DNA from: Larkinella terrae | GTDB taxonomy: Bacteria; Bacteroidota; Bacteroidia; Cytophagales; Spirosomataceae | NCBI RefSeq assembly: GCF_009668025.1 | Contig: NZ_WJXZ01000004.1 | Coordinates: 62,001 to 126,000 of the forward strand | Direction of reading: 5' to 3' | Length of the DNA stretch: 64,000 nucleotides | Shown: positions 27,805-37,203 of the stretch, one piece after another | Layout: each line of letters starts with the position of its first letter | Position numbering within the stretch: the first letter of the stretch is position 1 | Made by a program: the position numbers and the translations under genes | Notes under the pieces: generated by a model | What the model was told of the DNA's origin: nothing | Database searches by the model: none | What the model saw: only the letters and a program-made list of their open reading frames with translations

Positions 27805-27827
27805 AAACCGGTAGCGACTTTCCACGT

Positions 27828-28817
27828 CTATTGACGCACCCGGTTTTTGGCCAGAATAGACGGCACGATTAAGAAGCTCAAACTACCCAGAAGTAAGTTG
27901 ATTCCGAACCCGACGGCGTGCAGAAATGTCGCGACGGCTGCTCCTTCGGTGGGCGAAAAACCGTATAGCACCAGGACCCGGCTCACCAAAAAATGGTACG
28001 TACCGATGCCGCCCTGTGTCGGTACGGCCAGCCCGCCGAGGGAGCTGACGGCCAGAATAGCCAGGGCGGCCGTGGGAGGCAGGGAACGTGTACTGTCCAA
28101 AGCCATCAGTAGCCAGTAGGTACTAAGCCACGCGAAAAATTGACTTAACACTGTTAGAAGTACAAACAATAATGAATTGGGTAACTGACTTATGGCACTA
28201 AAACCCATCCAGAGCCCCTTAACACTGTTAGCTATTTTTTGCGTAAAAGTATGTTTCTGAATGGTCGAATTCCGTAACATGTACCAGAAAGCCCATCCCA
28301 GCACGGCTAAAATGATCAGTCCGCCGAAAAGAAGGGTCCAGCCGGTTTGGTCGGGAACCCGGAATGACAAACCGGACAGATACGATTGCATCCGGCTTAG
28401 TTCGAGCAGAATCGTAAGCAGCAGAACAACGCCCAGCATGAGCAAATCGATGATCCGCTCGGCCACTACCGAACCCACCCCCTGCGCGAACGGAACCTGA
28501 TCGGTGCGCTGTAAGGTTGCGCAGCGGGTCAATTCGCCCGAACCCGGTACGATCAGGCTGGCAATCACGCCCGCGAGGGTGGCAACCGTCGCCCGAAAAG
28601 CCGTTGGAAAATACCCGAGTGCGAGCAACGGCTGCTGCCAGCGTTTGCCGCGCACCAGGTAATACAAAACCGTTGCGAAACCCACCAGCGCGATCCAGCC
28701 GTAGTGGGCCTGCCGGAATTGCCGTCCGATATCGACGAACGAAATATCCTTCAGGGCATACGTTAACAGGGCCAGCGCCAGGCCAAGCGGAAGGAGATTT
28801 CGGAGTTGTTTCTTCAT
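27828..28817 (-). CDS. Lysylphosphatidylglycerol synthase TM-region (UPF0104/AglD-like) membrane protein
   Basis: A 329-residue integral membrane protein with about eight helices, matching the flippase-like transmembrane family found alone or fused to MprF. Recognisable features are VRGKRWQQPL after the second helix, a conserved polar loop with PGSGELTRC, VVAERIIDL, and PTQGGIGTYH near the end. Stand-alone members are often next to glycosyltransferases and are thought to move or help export lipid-linked material, which fits the glycan genes immediately beyond. It is divergent from the operon beginning at 28967. Confidence 0.85.
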   Translation of the reverse strand: MKKQLRNLLPLGLALALLTYALKDISFVDIGRQFRQAHYGWIALVGFATVLYYLVRGKRWQQPLLALGYFPTAFRATVATLAGVIASLIVPGSGELTRCATLQRTDQVPFAQGVGSVVAERIIDLLMLGVVLLLTILLELSRMQSYLSGLSFRVPDQTGWTLLFGGLIILAVLGWAFWYMLRNSTIQKHTFTQKIANSVKGLWMGFSAISQLPNSLLFVLLTVLSQFFAWLSTYWLLMALDSTRSLPPTAALAILAVSSLGGLAVPTQGGIGTYHFLVSRVLVLYGFSPTEGAAVATFLHAVGFGINLLLGSLSFLIVPSILAKNRVRQ

Positions 28818-28876
28818 TCAGTTTTTTTCGAATCGCCTGTAAGTTAGACAAACATCGATAATTTATGGCACATAAT

Positions 28877-28907
28877 TTGACCCGAATCCTGCGTCCTACT
28901 ACCTTTG
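28877..28907 (+). promoter_or_regulatory. Promoter of the glycan operon
   Basis: TTG (28877-28879, within TTTG), 20 bp spacer, then TACCTTTG (28900-28907), an exact -7 match. Transcription would start about 50 bases before the ATG at 28967. Confidence 0.65.
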
Positions 28908-28966
28908 AAAAGTACCTTGCCGGATATATTCCTGACTCTGCCCAATGCCAACTTGGTTAACCAAAC

Positions 28967-31054
28967 ATGTCAAAATCCAATAAAAGAAAGCCCGCGCCCA
29001 TTCCGTTAAAACCCAAAACGGGCGATAGCCCAATCAGTGAAACCAGCAGGCCGGTTCAGTCGGCCGGAAAAAAAACGGATGCCTCAGTGGGAGACATCAA
29101 ACCGGTGGTCGGCGGCTTCGAATTGATTCGGGTCGATTCCCGTCTGAAATGGTTTCTGGGCATTTGCATTGGCTTGTTTGTGCTTTTTACCCTTGCTAAA
29201 ATCCACCCGATTTCCCTTTCCGTCTGGAACCAGATGTTGCCCGACGGCAGCGATGCCAAACGCGGCCTCATTTCCGGAACGCCCCGCACCATCCGGATGG
29301 ACGATTACGCCGTCGGAACGCCCTGGATCCTATCCCAGGTGAACCGGGATTTTCCGGTTGAAAACGAGACGATTGGTGGCGAAAAGGCCCCAATTTTAAC
29401 CGTTCCCACTCGCCATTTCAGCACCCTGTTCCGTCCGGAATTCTGGGGTTTTTTTCTGGTGAATACGGAATCGGCTTACGCCTGGGTCTGGAATATCCGG
29501 ATCTGTCTGGCGGTCATTGGCGTTACGCTTATGTTACTGCTCCTGACCCGCAATAATTTCTGGTTATCCGTTTTTGGCAGTTTCTGGCTGCTGCTTTCGT
29601 CCGGTACGCAATCCTGGACGTATATACCTGCCAGTATGATTGCGGGTGCCAGTCTGATTTTTGTGGCAGCGGTCTATCTGTTATTCAGCCAAAACCGCCT
29701 GAGAATCATCGTGGCTGCCATTGCGCTGGCGTGGTTGCTGATGTATTACGCGCTGATCTTGTACCCACCCTACGAGGTTCCGATGGGTTACGTGCTGGTG
29801 GCTTTGCTTTTGGGGTATATCCTCAATCACTATGACCAGAAAAGGCTGCTGAATCAATGGCCCGTTAAGCTGGGTGGTGGAGTATTGGCACTTGCGGTTT
29901 TAGGAAGTTCGTTTTACCTCTATTACCAGGATGTAAAGCCAACGCTTGATGCCATCATGAACACCGTTTATCCGGGAAAACGGAGTGAACTGGGCGGAAC
30001 CGGTTTTATCGCCAACTGGTTTTCGGAGTATTTTTCCTGGTCGGTTCAGGATACCAAATTTCCAAAAAACTGGCTGAATCACTGCGAATTGTCGCATTAC
30101 ATCACCTTCGCTCCGATCATCATTCCCGGTTTGATCGCGGCTTTTGTCATTACCCGCAAAATCGACTGGGCGCTGTTGTTTCTAGGTCTGTTTGTGATTG
30201 TCGGATATCTGTGGATTGAAGTCGGTTTTCCGCAATGGCTCGCCAAGATCACGTTATTCAGCATGAGCCCCACCCGGCGGACTCAGATTCCGTTCGGCAT
30301 TGCCAACGTTTTGCTGACGGTTCTTTACCTGCACTACCTCGGAACGCACACGGTTCGGACGCGCTCGCTGTATACGGCCCTGAGCGTGGTGGGCGTGCTG
30401 GCTTTCATGATTTTTGCCGCCCAATTGAACATTAACGACTCGGACGGTTTTTTCAAATGGCATCAACTCTTTCTGCCGGTGTTGTTCTTCGCCGGGCTGG
30501 GAACGTTGCTGCTCGTAACCTGGCAGCCGCCGTATCGCAATCTGATTTTCTGCGGAGCGATGGTGGTTTTTCTGCTGCCGAATTTCAAACTGAATCCGGT
30601 ATCGAAAGGGCTGGCGCCCCTTACGCAACACGCGCTGTACCGGGCCGTGCAGGATATTCACCAGCGCGAACCGCAGGCGAAATGGGTGGTTTATGGCAGC
30701 CAGTATGTGTCGTATCTGGTGACGGCCACTGGCGTCGATCTGTTAAGTGGCGTCAAGTACATTCCGCCCCGGAAGATTCTGAACGTACTCGATCCGCAGA
30801 TGAAACGCGATTCGGCATATAACCGTTATGCCCATACCGTTTACAATAGCTACATCGATGGCCGGGATACCGTCATCATCCAGAATACGTTCGAGGACGG
30901 TTATCAGGTTTTGATGGACCCCTGTTCTCCTAAATTCAAGCAACTCAACGTCAAGTACATCGTTTTCGACCGGCAGCCACAGGCCGCCGAAATCCGGTGT
31001 ATGAAACCGGTAACGACTTTAGGTTCCCTCCAGATTTACCGAATCAACGATTGA
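28967..31054 (+). CDS. Large polytopic membrane protein of the envelope-glycan operon, function unassigned
   Basis: A 695-residue protein. A cytosolic N-terminal tail (1-55) rich in Lys, Pro and Ser is followed by a first helix near 63-82, a large extracytoplasmic loop (DDYAVGTPW region), about nine or ten further helices to about 520, and a soluble C-terminal domain of about 170 residues ending in GSLQIYRIND. The overall plan resembles GT-C glycosyltransferases and other polyprenyl-linked sugar enzymes, but I cannot place it in a named family or point to a catalytic DxD or ExD with confidence. It is the first gene of an operon with two GT2 enzymes and a DUF2304 protein, so a role in building or transferring a surface glycan is inferred from context. 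Confidence 0.75.
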   Translation: MSKSNKRKPAPIPLKPKTGDSPISETSRPVQSAGKKTDASVGDIKPVVGGFELIRVDSRLKWFLGICIGLFVLFTLAKIHPISLSVWNQMLPDGSDAKRGLISGTPRTIRMDDYAVGTPWILSQVNRDFPVENETIGGEKAPILTVPTRHFSTLFRPEFWGFFLVNTESAYAWVWNIRICLAVIGVTLMLLLLTRNNFWLSVFGSFWLLLSSGTQSWTYIPASMIAGASLIFVAAVYLLFSQNRLRIIVAAIALAWLLMYYALILYPPYEVPMGYVLVALLLGYILNHYDQKRLLNQWPVKLGGGVLALAVLGSSFYLYYQDVKPTLDAIMNTVYPGKRSELGGTGFIANWFSEYFSWSVQDTKFPKNWLNHCELSHYITFAPIIIPGLIAAFVITRKIDWALLFLGLFVIVGYLWIEVGFPQWLAKITLFSMSPTRRTQIPFGIANVLLTVLYLHYLGTHTVRTRSLYTALSVVGVLAFMIFAAQLNINDSDGFFKWHQLFLPVLFFAGLGTLLLVTWQPPYRNLIFCGAMVVFLLPNFKLNPVSKGLAPLTQHALYRAVQDIHQREPQAKWVVYGSQYVSYLVTATGVDLLSGVKYIPPRKILNVLDPQMKRDSAYNRYAHTVYNSYIDGRDTVIIQNTFEDGYQVLMDPCSPKFKQLNVKYIVFDRQPQAAEIRCMKPVTTLGSLQIYRIND

Positions 31055-31057
31055 GCC

Positions 31058-31804
31058 ATGCCCACTGAACGAATTCTGGTCATCGTCCCGTGTTACAATG
31101 AACAATCGGCCATTGCGTCGGTCGTCAATGAAATCAATCGGATCAGGCAATTGGTTGATTTACAGATCGATGTGCTGGTTGTCAATGACTGTTCGACGGA
31201 TAATTCGCTGCAAGTCATCCGAGAGCTGGCGTGTATTCACCTGAATTTACCGGTTAATCTCGGGATCGGAGGGGCCATGCACGCCGGGTATAAATATGCG
31301 TTCCGGAATCAATATGACATTGCCGTTCAGATCGACGGCGACGGCCAGCATCCGGCCGACGAACTGGTGAAAATTCTGGAACCCATTCGGGCGGGCCGGG
31401 CCGACGTCGTGATCGGGTCCCGGTTTCTGAACAATACCGGTTTTCAATCGACCGCCTTACGGCGGATGGGCATTAATTACTTTCGCTGGCTAAATCAACT
31501 GTTGGTCGGACAAACAATTTTTGATAGTACGTCGGGCTTCCGGGCGTTCAACCGGCGAACCATCGCGATTGTCAATGATTATTATCCCGACGAATATCCT
31601 GAACCTGAGTCGATTGTTCAATTCGGTTTGCATAAACTCCGGATTCAGGAAGTACCCGTTATGATGCGCGATCGCCAGGGGGGCGTGTCGTCCATTACGT
31701 TTACCAAATCCATCTATTACATGTGGAAAGTGACACTCAGTACGCTTTTTGCTTATATTCGTTTGCGCAATAATCCGTACCGACATGGAAACCCTGCCTA
31801 TTAG
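31058..31804 (+). CDS. Glycosyltransferase family 2 (polyprenyl-phosphate sugar synthase type)
   Basis: A 248-residue GT-A glycosyltransferase similar to dolichyl/undecaprenyl-phosphate mannose or glucose synthases. The N-terminal nucleotide-sugar fold shows IVPCYNEQ and VVNDCSTDNS, the metal-binding DxD lies in QIDGDGQHP, and GSRF and the acceptor loop with TSGFRAFNRR follow. It lacks C-terminal membrane helices and probably works at the cytoplasmic face, supplying a lipid-linked sugar to GT39/GT-C-like membrane transferases. It begins three bases after the preceding stop and its end overlaps the DUF2304 gene by 20 bases. Confidence 0.9.
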   Translation: MPTERILVIVPCYNEQSAIASVVNEINRIRQLVDLQIDVLVVNDCSTDNSLQVIRELACIHLNLPVNLGIGGAMHAGYKYAFRNQYDIAVQIDGDGQHPADELVKILEPIRAGRADVVIGSRFLNNTGFQSTALRRMGINYFRWLNQLLVGQTIFDSTSGFRAFNRRTIAIVNDYYPDEYPEPESIVQFGLHKLRIQEVPVMMRDRQGGVSSITFTKSIYYMWKVTLSTLFAYIRLRNNPYRHGNPAY

Positions 31805-32189
31805 GATTCAGATACTGAGCATCGCCGGTGCGCTGGTATTCATGTTTGTGATCGCCCGGCTGATTATCAAAGGCCGGTTGCGCGAAGAATATTCCATCCT
31901 CTGGATTATCTGTACCATCATTCTGATTGTTTTTTCGATCTGGCGCCGGGGGCTGGAACAAATTGCGCTGCTGCTGGGCGTCTATTACCCGCCATCGCTG
32001 ATTTTCCTGGCGGCCATTTTCGCCATTACGCTGTTTCTCGTTCACCTTTCCATCGTCAATTCCCGGATGCAGGAATCGATCAAGGATTTGACGCACGAAC
32101 TGGCTTTTCTGAGGAAAGAAGTGGAAAAACTCCGGCAGAAAGAAACCGTGTCGGCCACCGGAATTGAAACGCCGGTCAACGAAAAATGA
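31785..32189 (+). CDS. DUF2304 domain-containing small membrane protein
   Basis: A 134-residue protein with about three membrane helices (near 6-25, 35-52 and 68-90) and a C-terminal coiled coil (DLTHELAFLRKEVEKLRQK). The segment LREEYSILWI between the first two helices is typical of DUF2304, a family usually found beside polyprenyl-phosphate sugar synthases. The ATG at 31785 (METLPIRIQ) is preferred over an earlier in-frame start at 31749 deep in the previous gene. It overlaps the upstream GT2 gene by 20 bases and the downstream one by an ATGA of four bases, so all are translationally coupled. It may anchor the soluble GT2 enzyme to the membrane (inference). Confidence 0.85.
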   Translation: METLPIRIQILSIAGALVFMFVIARLIIKGRLREEYSILWIICTIILIVFSIWRRGLEQIALLLGVYYPPSLIFLAAIFAITLFLVHLSIVNSRMQESIKDLTHELAFLRKEVEKLRQKETVSATGIETPVNEK

Positions 32190-33295
32190 CGGTTTCTGCC
32201 CTTTCCGATGCGCAGCCTGCCTGGGTGCCGGAGCTTAGTATCATCCTTGTTTCGTACAACAGCCTGTCTGATCTCCAGCGGTTTCTGCCCACTTTACGCG
32301 CCCAGAAAACCGGTTTTTCGTACGAAATTATCGTGGTCGATAACCACGGCAATGATGGTGTCCGGGATTGGATCAAAACCGCAAAGTCCCCGATTCGTTA
32401 TTACCAGAATACAACGAATTCCGGGTATGCCGGAGGAAATAATCTCGGGTTGAAATACGCATCCGGGCGTTGGACGCTCTTTCTGAACCCCGATACAGCA
32501 TTGTTGCCCGATTGCCTGGAGCGTTTGCGAAAAACCGCCCATGAATTTCCGGACGCGTTCATTACCCCGAAACTGCTCAATCCGGACGGTACGATCAACG
32601 CCTGTGGCAACGTCATGCATTACACCGGCATCACGACCTGCCGTGGGCTCAACGAACCGTCGGGCACCTACACGAATCTGGAAATCGTTCCATTGCTTTC
32701 GGGCGCGGCTTTTCTGGCGCCCACGCTGGCCCTCAGACGATTAGGTGGATTTGACGAAACGTACTTCATGTATTTTGAAGATACGGATCTTTCGCTTCGG
32801 GCGCGGCTGGCGGGTTATTCGCTGCTGTGTGACGCCCGCGCCGGTATCGTTCATCATTATAAACTAGGGATGAATCCGCGCAAGTTTTATCACCTGGAAC
32901 GAAACCGGTTGCTGACGTTTCTCAAAATTTTTTCCCGCAAAACGCTGCTCCAGCTTCTTCCGGCCCTGCTGATTACCGAGGCCATGACCTGGGCTTACTC
33001 GCTGCGGGGCTGGGCCTATTTTCGGGCGCGTTTTCAAGGGTATTACTGGCTCTGGAAAAACCGCCCGGCCTGGCTCCAAAACCGCCGGACCATTCAGCAA
33101 AACCGGCAGATTCCGGACCAGGCGATCCTGAACGATTCGCTGCTCTCGCTACCGTTCGAACAGTTGGCAGGACCGGCGCTGGGGCGGTTTTTGAATGCGT
33201 TTACCCGGCCGCTCTTCCGGCTGCTGCGACCGTCTGCCAAACCGGAATTGACTCCGGAGCCAAAAACGCCTTTAGACGTCGAACGTGAGATTTAG
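32186..33295 (+). CDS. Glycosyltransferase family 2 (rhamnosyltransferase-like)
   Basis: A 369-residue GT-A enzyme. Motifs: ILVSYNS at the start, VVDNHGNDG, NSGYAGGNNLG, the metal-binding NPDTALL, a sugar-acceptor region with GGFDETYF and FMYFEDTDLSLR, then HHYKLGMNPRKFYHLERNR and a hydrophobic C-terminal segment. This arrangement is common in enzymes that add rhamnose or other deoxysugars to O-antigen or capsule-like chains. It is the last gene of the operon. Its 3' end overlaps the convergent 607-residue membrane-protein gene by 24 bases. Confidence 0.9.
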   Translation: MTVSALSDAQPAWVPELSIILVSYNSLSDLQRFLPTLRAQKTGFSYEIIVVDNHGNDGVRDWIKTAKSPIRYYQNTTNSGYAGGNNLGLKYASGRWTLFLNPDTALLPDCLERLRKTAHEFPDAFITPKLLNPDGTINACGNVMHYTGITTCRGLNEPSGTYTNLEIVPLLSGAAFLAPTLALRRLGGFDETYFMYFEDTDLSLRARLAGYSLLCDARAGIVHHYKLGMNPRKFYHLERNRLLTFLKIFSRKTLLQLLPALLITEAMTWAYSLRGWAYFRARFQGYYWLWKNRPAWLQNRRTIQQNRQIPDQAILNDSLLSLPFEQLAGPALGRFLNAFTRPLFRLLRPSAKPELTPEPKTPLDVEREI

Positions 33296-35095
33296 CGGTT
33301 GATACGATTGCGTTCGGCCGTTGGTCAGGTGCAGCCACAGCGTGTAATGCCCCGGTTTGAGATCCGTTTTTTTGATGACGCAGGAAAAACCGGCACCCAG
33401 AAATTGCAGCGACTGGAGCTGATTGACCACATCATACCGAACGTGTTTAGCGGTTTCAAACGCGTAACTTTGCGCGCCGGATTGTGCAATCACCTGCGTC
33501 GTTACCCCTTCGGATGGCGTGCCGTTCAAAACCGCCCAGGACTGGAAGAAAACAAGGTAATCGTGCGTGGGGTAAGGCTTGGCGTCGCTCACGATATCGT
33601 TCGTAGCCGCCAGGTTTTTGGCATCGGTCGGTTGGGGTAAACTACGGATCTGATCGAACGTGATGTTCGGAAGCTGGTAAATTTTTTTCTTTAGAGCATC
33701 CTCAAAAATCACTTTTGCCTGTTTGGCGTCAGACCAGTACAGGATCAGGTTGTCTGTATTATCGTTGTAAAAAGCGCTGCTCAATTGCAGCAGCCGGGTG
33801 CGGTCTTCTACTTTTAAAAGGCCCTGCTGCTGCGAATTTCGGAACAGATACACCGAGATTAACAGAAATACCACGCCAACAACGGGCCGGGCGTACCGAT
33901 GGGTTATGGTTTCCAGACTCATCACATACAAACCAATAAAGAGCACGACCGACAGAATGCCGTAACGTGGGCTAAATGCCTGCACGACCCCGAAGCCCGA
34001 GCGCGTGGCCATCAGCGAGAGGCAGGTGATGTAAGTAAACAGCAACAGGGCCGGAATGGCGGTGTTGCGGATAACGGTTTTTCGGAAAAGCTGCCAGCCA
34101 AATAAACCCAGGAACAAAAACAGGAAGAATTTTCCGGCGCGGGCCGGGTGTTCAGGTTTGGCCGAAAAAACAGAACCGCTGAGCGTAAAAAAGTAGTCGA
34201 AAGCGCGTGACGTATTGTTCACCAGCGAATCGTAAATGTCGGGATGGTGGGCGGGTTTAGCGTAGCGCCAGAAATAGAACGCAAAGGTCACAACGGTCAG
34301 ACTCGTCCAGATGGCGAGTTTTTTATATTGTTTTAGCACGATTAAAACCGGAATACCGACCAGAAACGTGAACATGCCGTTGCCGCTCGTGAATGCGGCC
34401 GCCACGCCCGCCAGACAGGCCACGAAAAACCAGTTTGCTTTTTTAGGCGTCTGACTCAGGGCGTAAAAACTAAGAAGCGCAAAGACGACGACGTACAAAT
34501 TTTGAAGCGAAGCCATCCCCCAGACGGTCAGTTCCCAGAAATGGAGCTGAAAAAGGCCGAAAGCCACCGGTACAAAATACAGCAGTTTATCGGCCAGCCG
34601 CAGTCCGGAAAAGGACGAACGGAACAGCAGATACGCTACGAAAACGAGCGACAGGTTGCCGACCAGAATCAGATGCCGGAAATTCAGCGAACCGTTCAGG
34701 TAATAATCCAGCAGGAAAACCAGCCGATCAAAAACGATCCGGTGTTCGTTGTGCTGCGAGAAAATAAGCCTGATCTGTTCGGCTGCCGAATGGGTGTTGA
34801 ATAAATAGGTAGATAAAAATTTTAAGGCGCTGTCAAAATCGTCTTCAAAAGGTAAATTGACCGCGTTGTTGTAAACCGTTTGGTAATAAATAAAAACCGG
34901 TATGAGCAGCAAGCCAATTCCTAAAACCGCTTTGCCGATGACAAACACGGTTTTTTCGGGCTTCGGATCGGACGGTGTAGTGGGAGCTTTTTCGGCTTTT
35001 GGCGAAACCGCCGGTGATGTGGCTGCAGACCGGTTTTTAACGGCATCGGTTTTAGTTGACGTTGCCTGAGCGGCTTTGGGTTTTTGCTTCGCCAT
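33272..35095 (-). CDS. Large polytopic membrane protein with cationic N-tail, function unassigned
   Basis: A 607-residue protein. The cytosolic N-terminus (1-50) is rich in Lys, Ala, Thr and Pro; about ten helices run from 52 to about 410; the remaining 190 residues are soluble and beta-rich, ending YQPLNLTFDV. The first extracytoplasmic loop has LPFEDDFDS and FSQHNEHRIVFDR, where the acidic residues sit as they do in GT-C transferases, but I cannot assign a named family. Its build mirrors the 695-residue protein on the other strand. Last gene of a three-gene operon (GT9, FkbM methyltransferase, this protein), so a glycan-related role is likely. Confidence 0.72.
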   Translation of the reverse strand: MAKQKPKAAQATSTKTDAVKNRSAATSPAVSPKAEKAPTTPSDPKPEKTVFVIGKAVLGIGLLLIPVFIYYQTVYNNAVNLPFEDDFDSALKFLSTYLFNTHSAAEQIRLIFSQHNEHRIVFDRLVFLLDYYLNGSLNFRHLILVGNLSLVFVAYLLFRSSFSGLRLADKLLYFVPVAFGLFQLHFWELTVWGMASLQNLYVVVFALLSFYALSQTPKKANWFFVACLAGVAAAFTSGNGMFTFLVGIPVLIVLKQYKKLAIWTSLTVVTFAFYFWRYAKPAHHPDIYDSLVNNTSRAFDYFFTLSGSVFSAKPEHPARAGKFFLFLFLGLFGWQLFRKTVIRNTAIPALLLFTYITCLSLMATRSGFGVVQAFSPRYGILSVVLFIGLYVMSLETITHRYARPVVGVVFLLISVYLFRNSQQQGLLKVEDRTRLLQLSSAFYNDNTDNLILYWSDAKQAKVIFEDALKKKIYQLPNITFDQIRSLPQPTDAKNLAATNDIVSDAKPYPTHDYLVFFQSWAVLNGTPSEGVTTQVIAQSGAQSYAFETAKHVRYDVVNQLQSLQFLGAGFSCVIKKTDLKPGHYTLWLHLTNGRTQSYQPLNLTFDV

Positions 35096-35119
35096 TGGAT
35101 CAGTATCGTGCGGTAAAAA

Positions 35120-35983
35120 TTAGGCTTTTTCGGGGTGGATAAAAAGCAGATTGATATACTTGTTGACCGGTTTTGATCCAAACTGATAGAGATGGTTGTA
35201 ATCGGTTTCAACTACTTTTTTCTGTTCTTCATCCACGCGCCGGGGCTGGTATCCGTTGTCTTTCAACAGATCGAGATACGCTTTAGGCGTAATTCCGCTG
35301 TTGGTGAGTCCTCGCGGCCAAAACTCCGTCAAAATCAATGGTTTGTGTTGTTTCAGAATTTGCTCCCCGCCCTTCAGTGCAAAGTATTCAAATCCCTGAA
35401 CATCAATTTTAATCATGTCCACTGGCTCGGTGATTACATCATCGAGCCGCAACGTCGGAACATCCACAAATTCTTTGAAATCACCGTCGTTATAAAGCCG
35501 GTAATCACCGGTGTTGAAAGGGTGCTTATACAGCCGCATCTGCCCGGCCCGATCGGAAATAGCAGCATTGTGAAGTACAGCATTGCTGACCTGATTCAGG
35601 GCGACGTTCTTTTGGAGAAGCGCAAAATTGGCGGGATCCGGTTCAAACGAAATGACTTTGCCGAATGTTGCTTTGCGGGCTACTTCGACCGTGTAATAAC
35701 CGATGTTGGCGCCAATGTCCAGAAGTGTCGTGTGGTTTCCGACGTGCGAGAGTAATACTTCCGTTTCCAGTTCCTCGAATTTTGCGCGTCGGGCAATTTG
35801 CAGCGTATCGTTTTCATCCAGATAAAGTTGAATGTCGTTGACCGGATACGGTTTTTGGGTGTCAATTTTGCCCTTCAACCCTAATTTATAAGCGTAAATG
35901 GCGGCTTTAAAGCTAATCCGGTCGCCATCGAGTCCGGCCGCATCCAGCAGTTTCGTCGCGGTATTGATCAGGAAATCTTTCAT
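35120..35983 (-). CDS. FkbM family methyltransferase
   Basis: A 287-residue SAM-dependent methyltransferase. The SAM-binding glycine motif is LLDIGANIGYYTVEVA (about 95-110), then VISFEPDPANFALLQKN, and the FkbM signature VDMIKIDVQGFEYFALKGG and LTEFWP. FkbM-type enzymes often O-methylate sugars of surface polysaccharides or glycolipids, which suits the neighbouring glycosyltransferases. The start is the ATG at 35983; an in-frame TTG at 35989 adds two residues and is unlikely. It starts 11 bases after the GT9 stop codon and 24 bases before the 607-residue gene. Confidence 0.9.
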   Translation of the reverse strand: MKDFLINTATKLLDAAGLDGDRISFKAAIYAYKLGLKGKIDTQKPYPVNDIQLYLDENDTLQIARRAKFEELETEVLLSHVGNHTTLLDIGANIGYYTVEVARKATFGKVISFEPDPANFALLQKNVALNQVSNAVLHNAAISDRAGQMRLYKHPFNTGDYRLYNDGDFKEFVDVPTLRLDDVITEPVDMIKIDVQGFEYFALKGGEQILKQHKPLILTEFWPRGLTNSGITPKAYLDLLKDNGYQPRRVDEEQKKVVETDYNHLYQFGSKPVNKYINLLFIHPEKA

Positions 35984-35994
35984 GCGCAAACAAG

Positions 35995-37203
35995 TTATAG
36001 AGACAGAGACAGGCTATTGAGCTGGTGAATTTTTTGGGAAATAAGCCGTTGCGTCGATTTCTGATCAAGCTCATCCACAAAAATCGATTCAAAACCGGGT
36101 CGTGGCAAGGTCGCCCCCCGGCTGTTAACGTGGTCGTGAATGATGATAACAGGCTGGTTGCCAATCGGGAAAAACTCAAAACCGGTGCCGTTTTTCTTGT
36201 AAAAAGAAAGTACTGGGCACCAAATACCGGAAAAATGAGCGGGAAATGAATCCAGCGAGATCGCCAGACGCGCTCGTTTTGCCAGGGTCGCAATATCTTC
36301 GATGGTTAATTTTCCCACGGCATCAATCAGGCGATTTCGAAACGGTTTTAGCTCGTCATTTTCAAAAATACGCGACGACTGGTTGTTTTGTCCGCATAAG
36401 ATGACCGCCAATTTGGTTTCATTTAACAGATTTTCCAACAGACGCTGCCAGAAAGCCACCGGCATGTTTTTCTCCTCCATGCCCGTTTCCGGAAAAAGTA
36501 ACACAAAGGGCTGGTCAGCCACCGGAAATCCCAGCTTTGGGGTCAGGGCCTCCAGACCGGTTTCCTGAAAATAGAAAATGGGTTTGAGGCTTTCCAGACG
36601 GATATCCAGACCTAACTCATGGAAAAGCGGCATGCTGACGGCCAGATGATGAAAGGTACTTCCGCGCTCGGGAACAAAATATTCGGCATCCAGTAGTCCG
36701 CCAAACCGGCGGGTTCCCATTCCGATGCTTTTCTGAACGCTCAGAAACGGCAACAGAAAATGCGAAGTTGGGTCGGCGTACCGAATGTCGAGCGACAGGT
36801 CATAAACTTCCTGCCGCAATTGTCGAATAGCCTTCAGGCTGGTTTGCCAATGGATCAAAACTTTTTTCCAGAACGGAATCGGCCGGCGGTTACAGATTAA
36901 ATGGTCCACATGAATCACCTGCCGGATATGCGGATTTCGTTTCCAGATCGGATCACACCAACTGCTGGCGACGACATCGATGATCGAGTTGGGATATTTC
37001 GTACGAATGAGGGGCAGAATATAGGAGAAGACGAGCGTATCGCCCAAATGCCCAAAAGTCAGCAGTAAAATTTTAGAGGGTTCCGTAAACGAAGAAGTTC
37101 GCTTTTTACTGAACAGCCAAACCAGCCCATCCGTGACAAAATCGACGGATCGGAGAAAAAGACGAATAAGCGGTTTTCGTTCGTAATAGCGTCGGACAGG
37201 CAT
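35995..37203 (-). CDS. Glycosyltransferase family 9 (heptosyltransferase-like)
   Basis: A 402-residue GT-B enzyme of the ADP-heptose:LPS heptosyltransferase family. The N-terminal Rossmann half has KILLLTFGHLGDTLVFSYILP, with the family G-D motif that contacts the acceptor phosphate, and DVVASSWCDPIWKRNP. The C-terminal half has FVLLFPETGMEEK and ILCGQNNQSS, and the donor-binding region around AISLDSFPAHF. It likely adds a core sugar to lipopolysaccharide or a related surface glycan at the cytoplasmic membrane. First gene of the minus-strand operon; the region upstream to gcvP (37204-37347) must contain divergent promoters. Confidence 0.88.
   Translation of the reverse strand: MPVRRYYERKPLIRLFLRSVDFVTDGLVWLFSKKRTSSFTEPSKILLLTFGHLGDTLVFSYILPLIRTKYPNSIIDVVASSWCDPIWKRNPHIRQVIHVDHLICNRRPIPFWKKVLIHWQTSLKAIRQLRQEVYDLSLDIRYADPTSHFLLPFLSVQKSIGMGTRRFGGLLDAEYFVPERGSTFHHLAVSMPLFHELGLDIRLESLKPIFYFQETGLEALTPKLGFPVADQPFVLLFPETGMEEKNMPVAFWQRLLENLLNETKLAVILCGQNNQSSRIFENDELKPFRNRLIDAVGKLTIEDIATLAKRARLAISLDSFPAHFSGIWCPVLSFYKKNGTGFEFFPIGNQPVIIIHDHVNSRGATLPRPGFESIFVDELDQKSTQRLISQKIHQLNSLSLSL

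Noticed and set aside
26980-27825. 281-codon minus-strand frame opposite the alpha/beta hydrolase gene
   Set aside because: Antisense to a complete hydrolase with nucleophile elbow GHSVGAQ.
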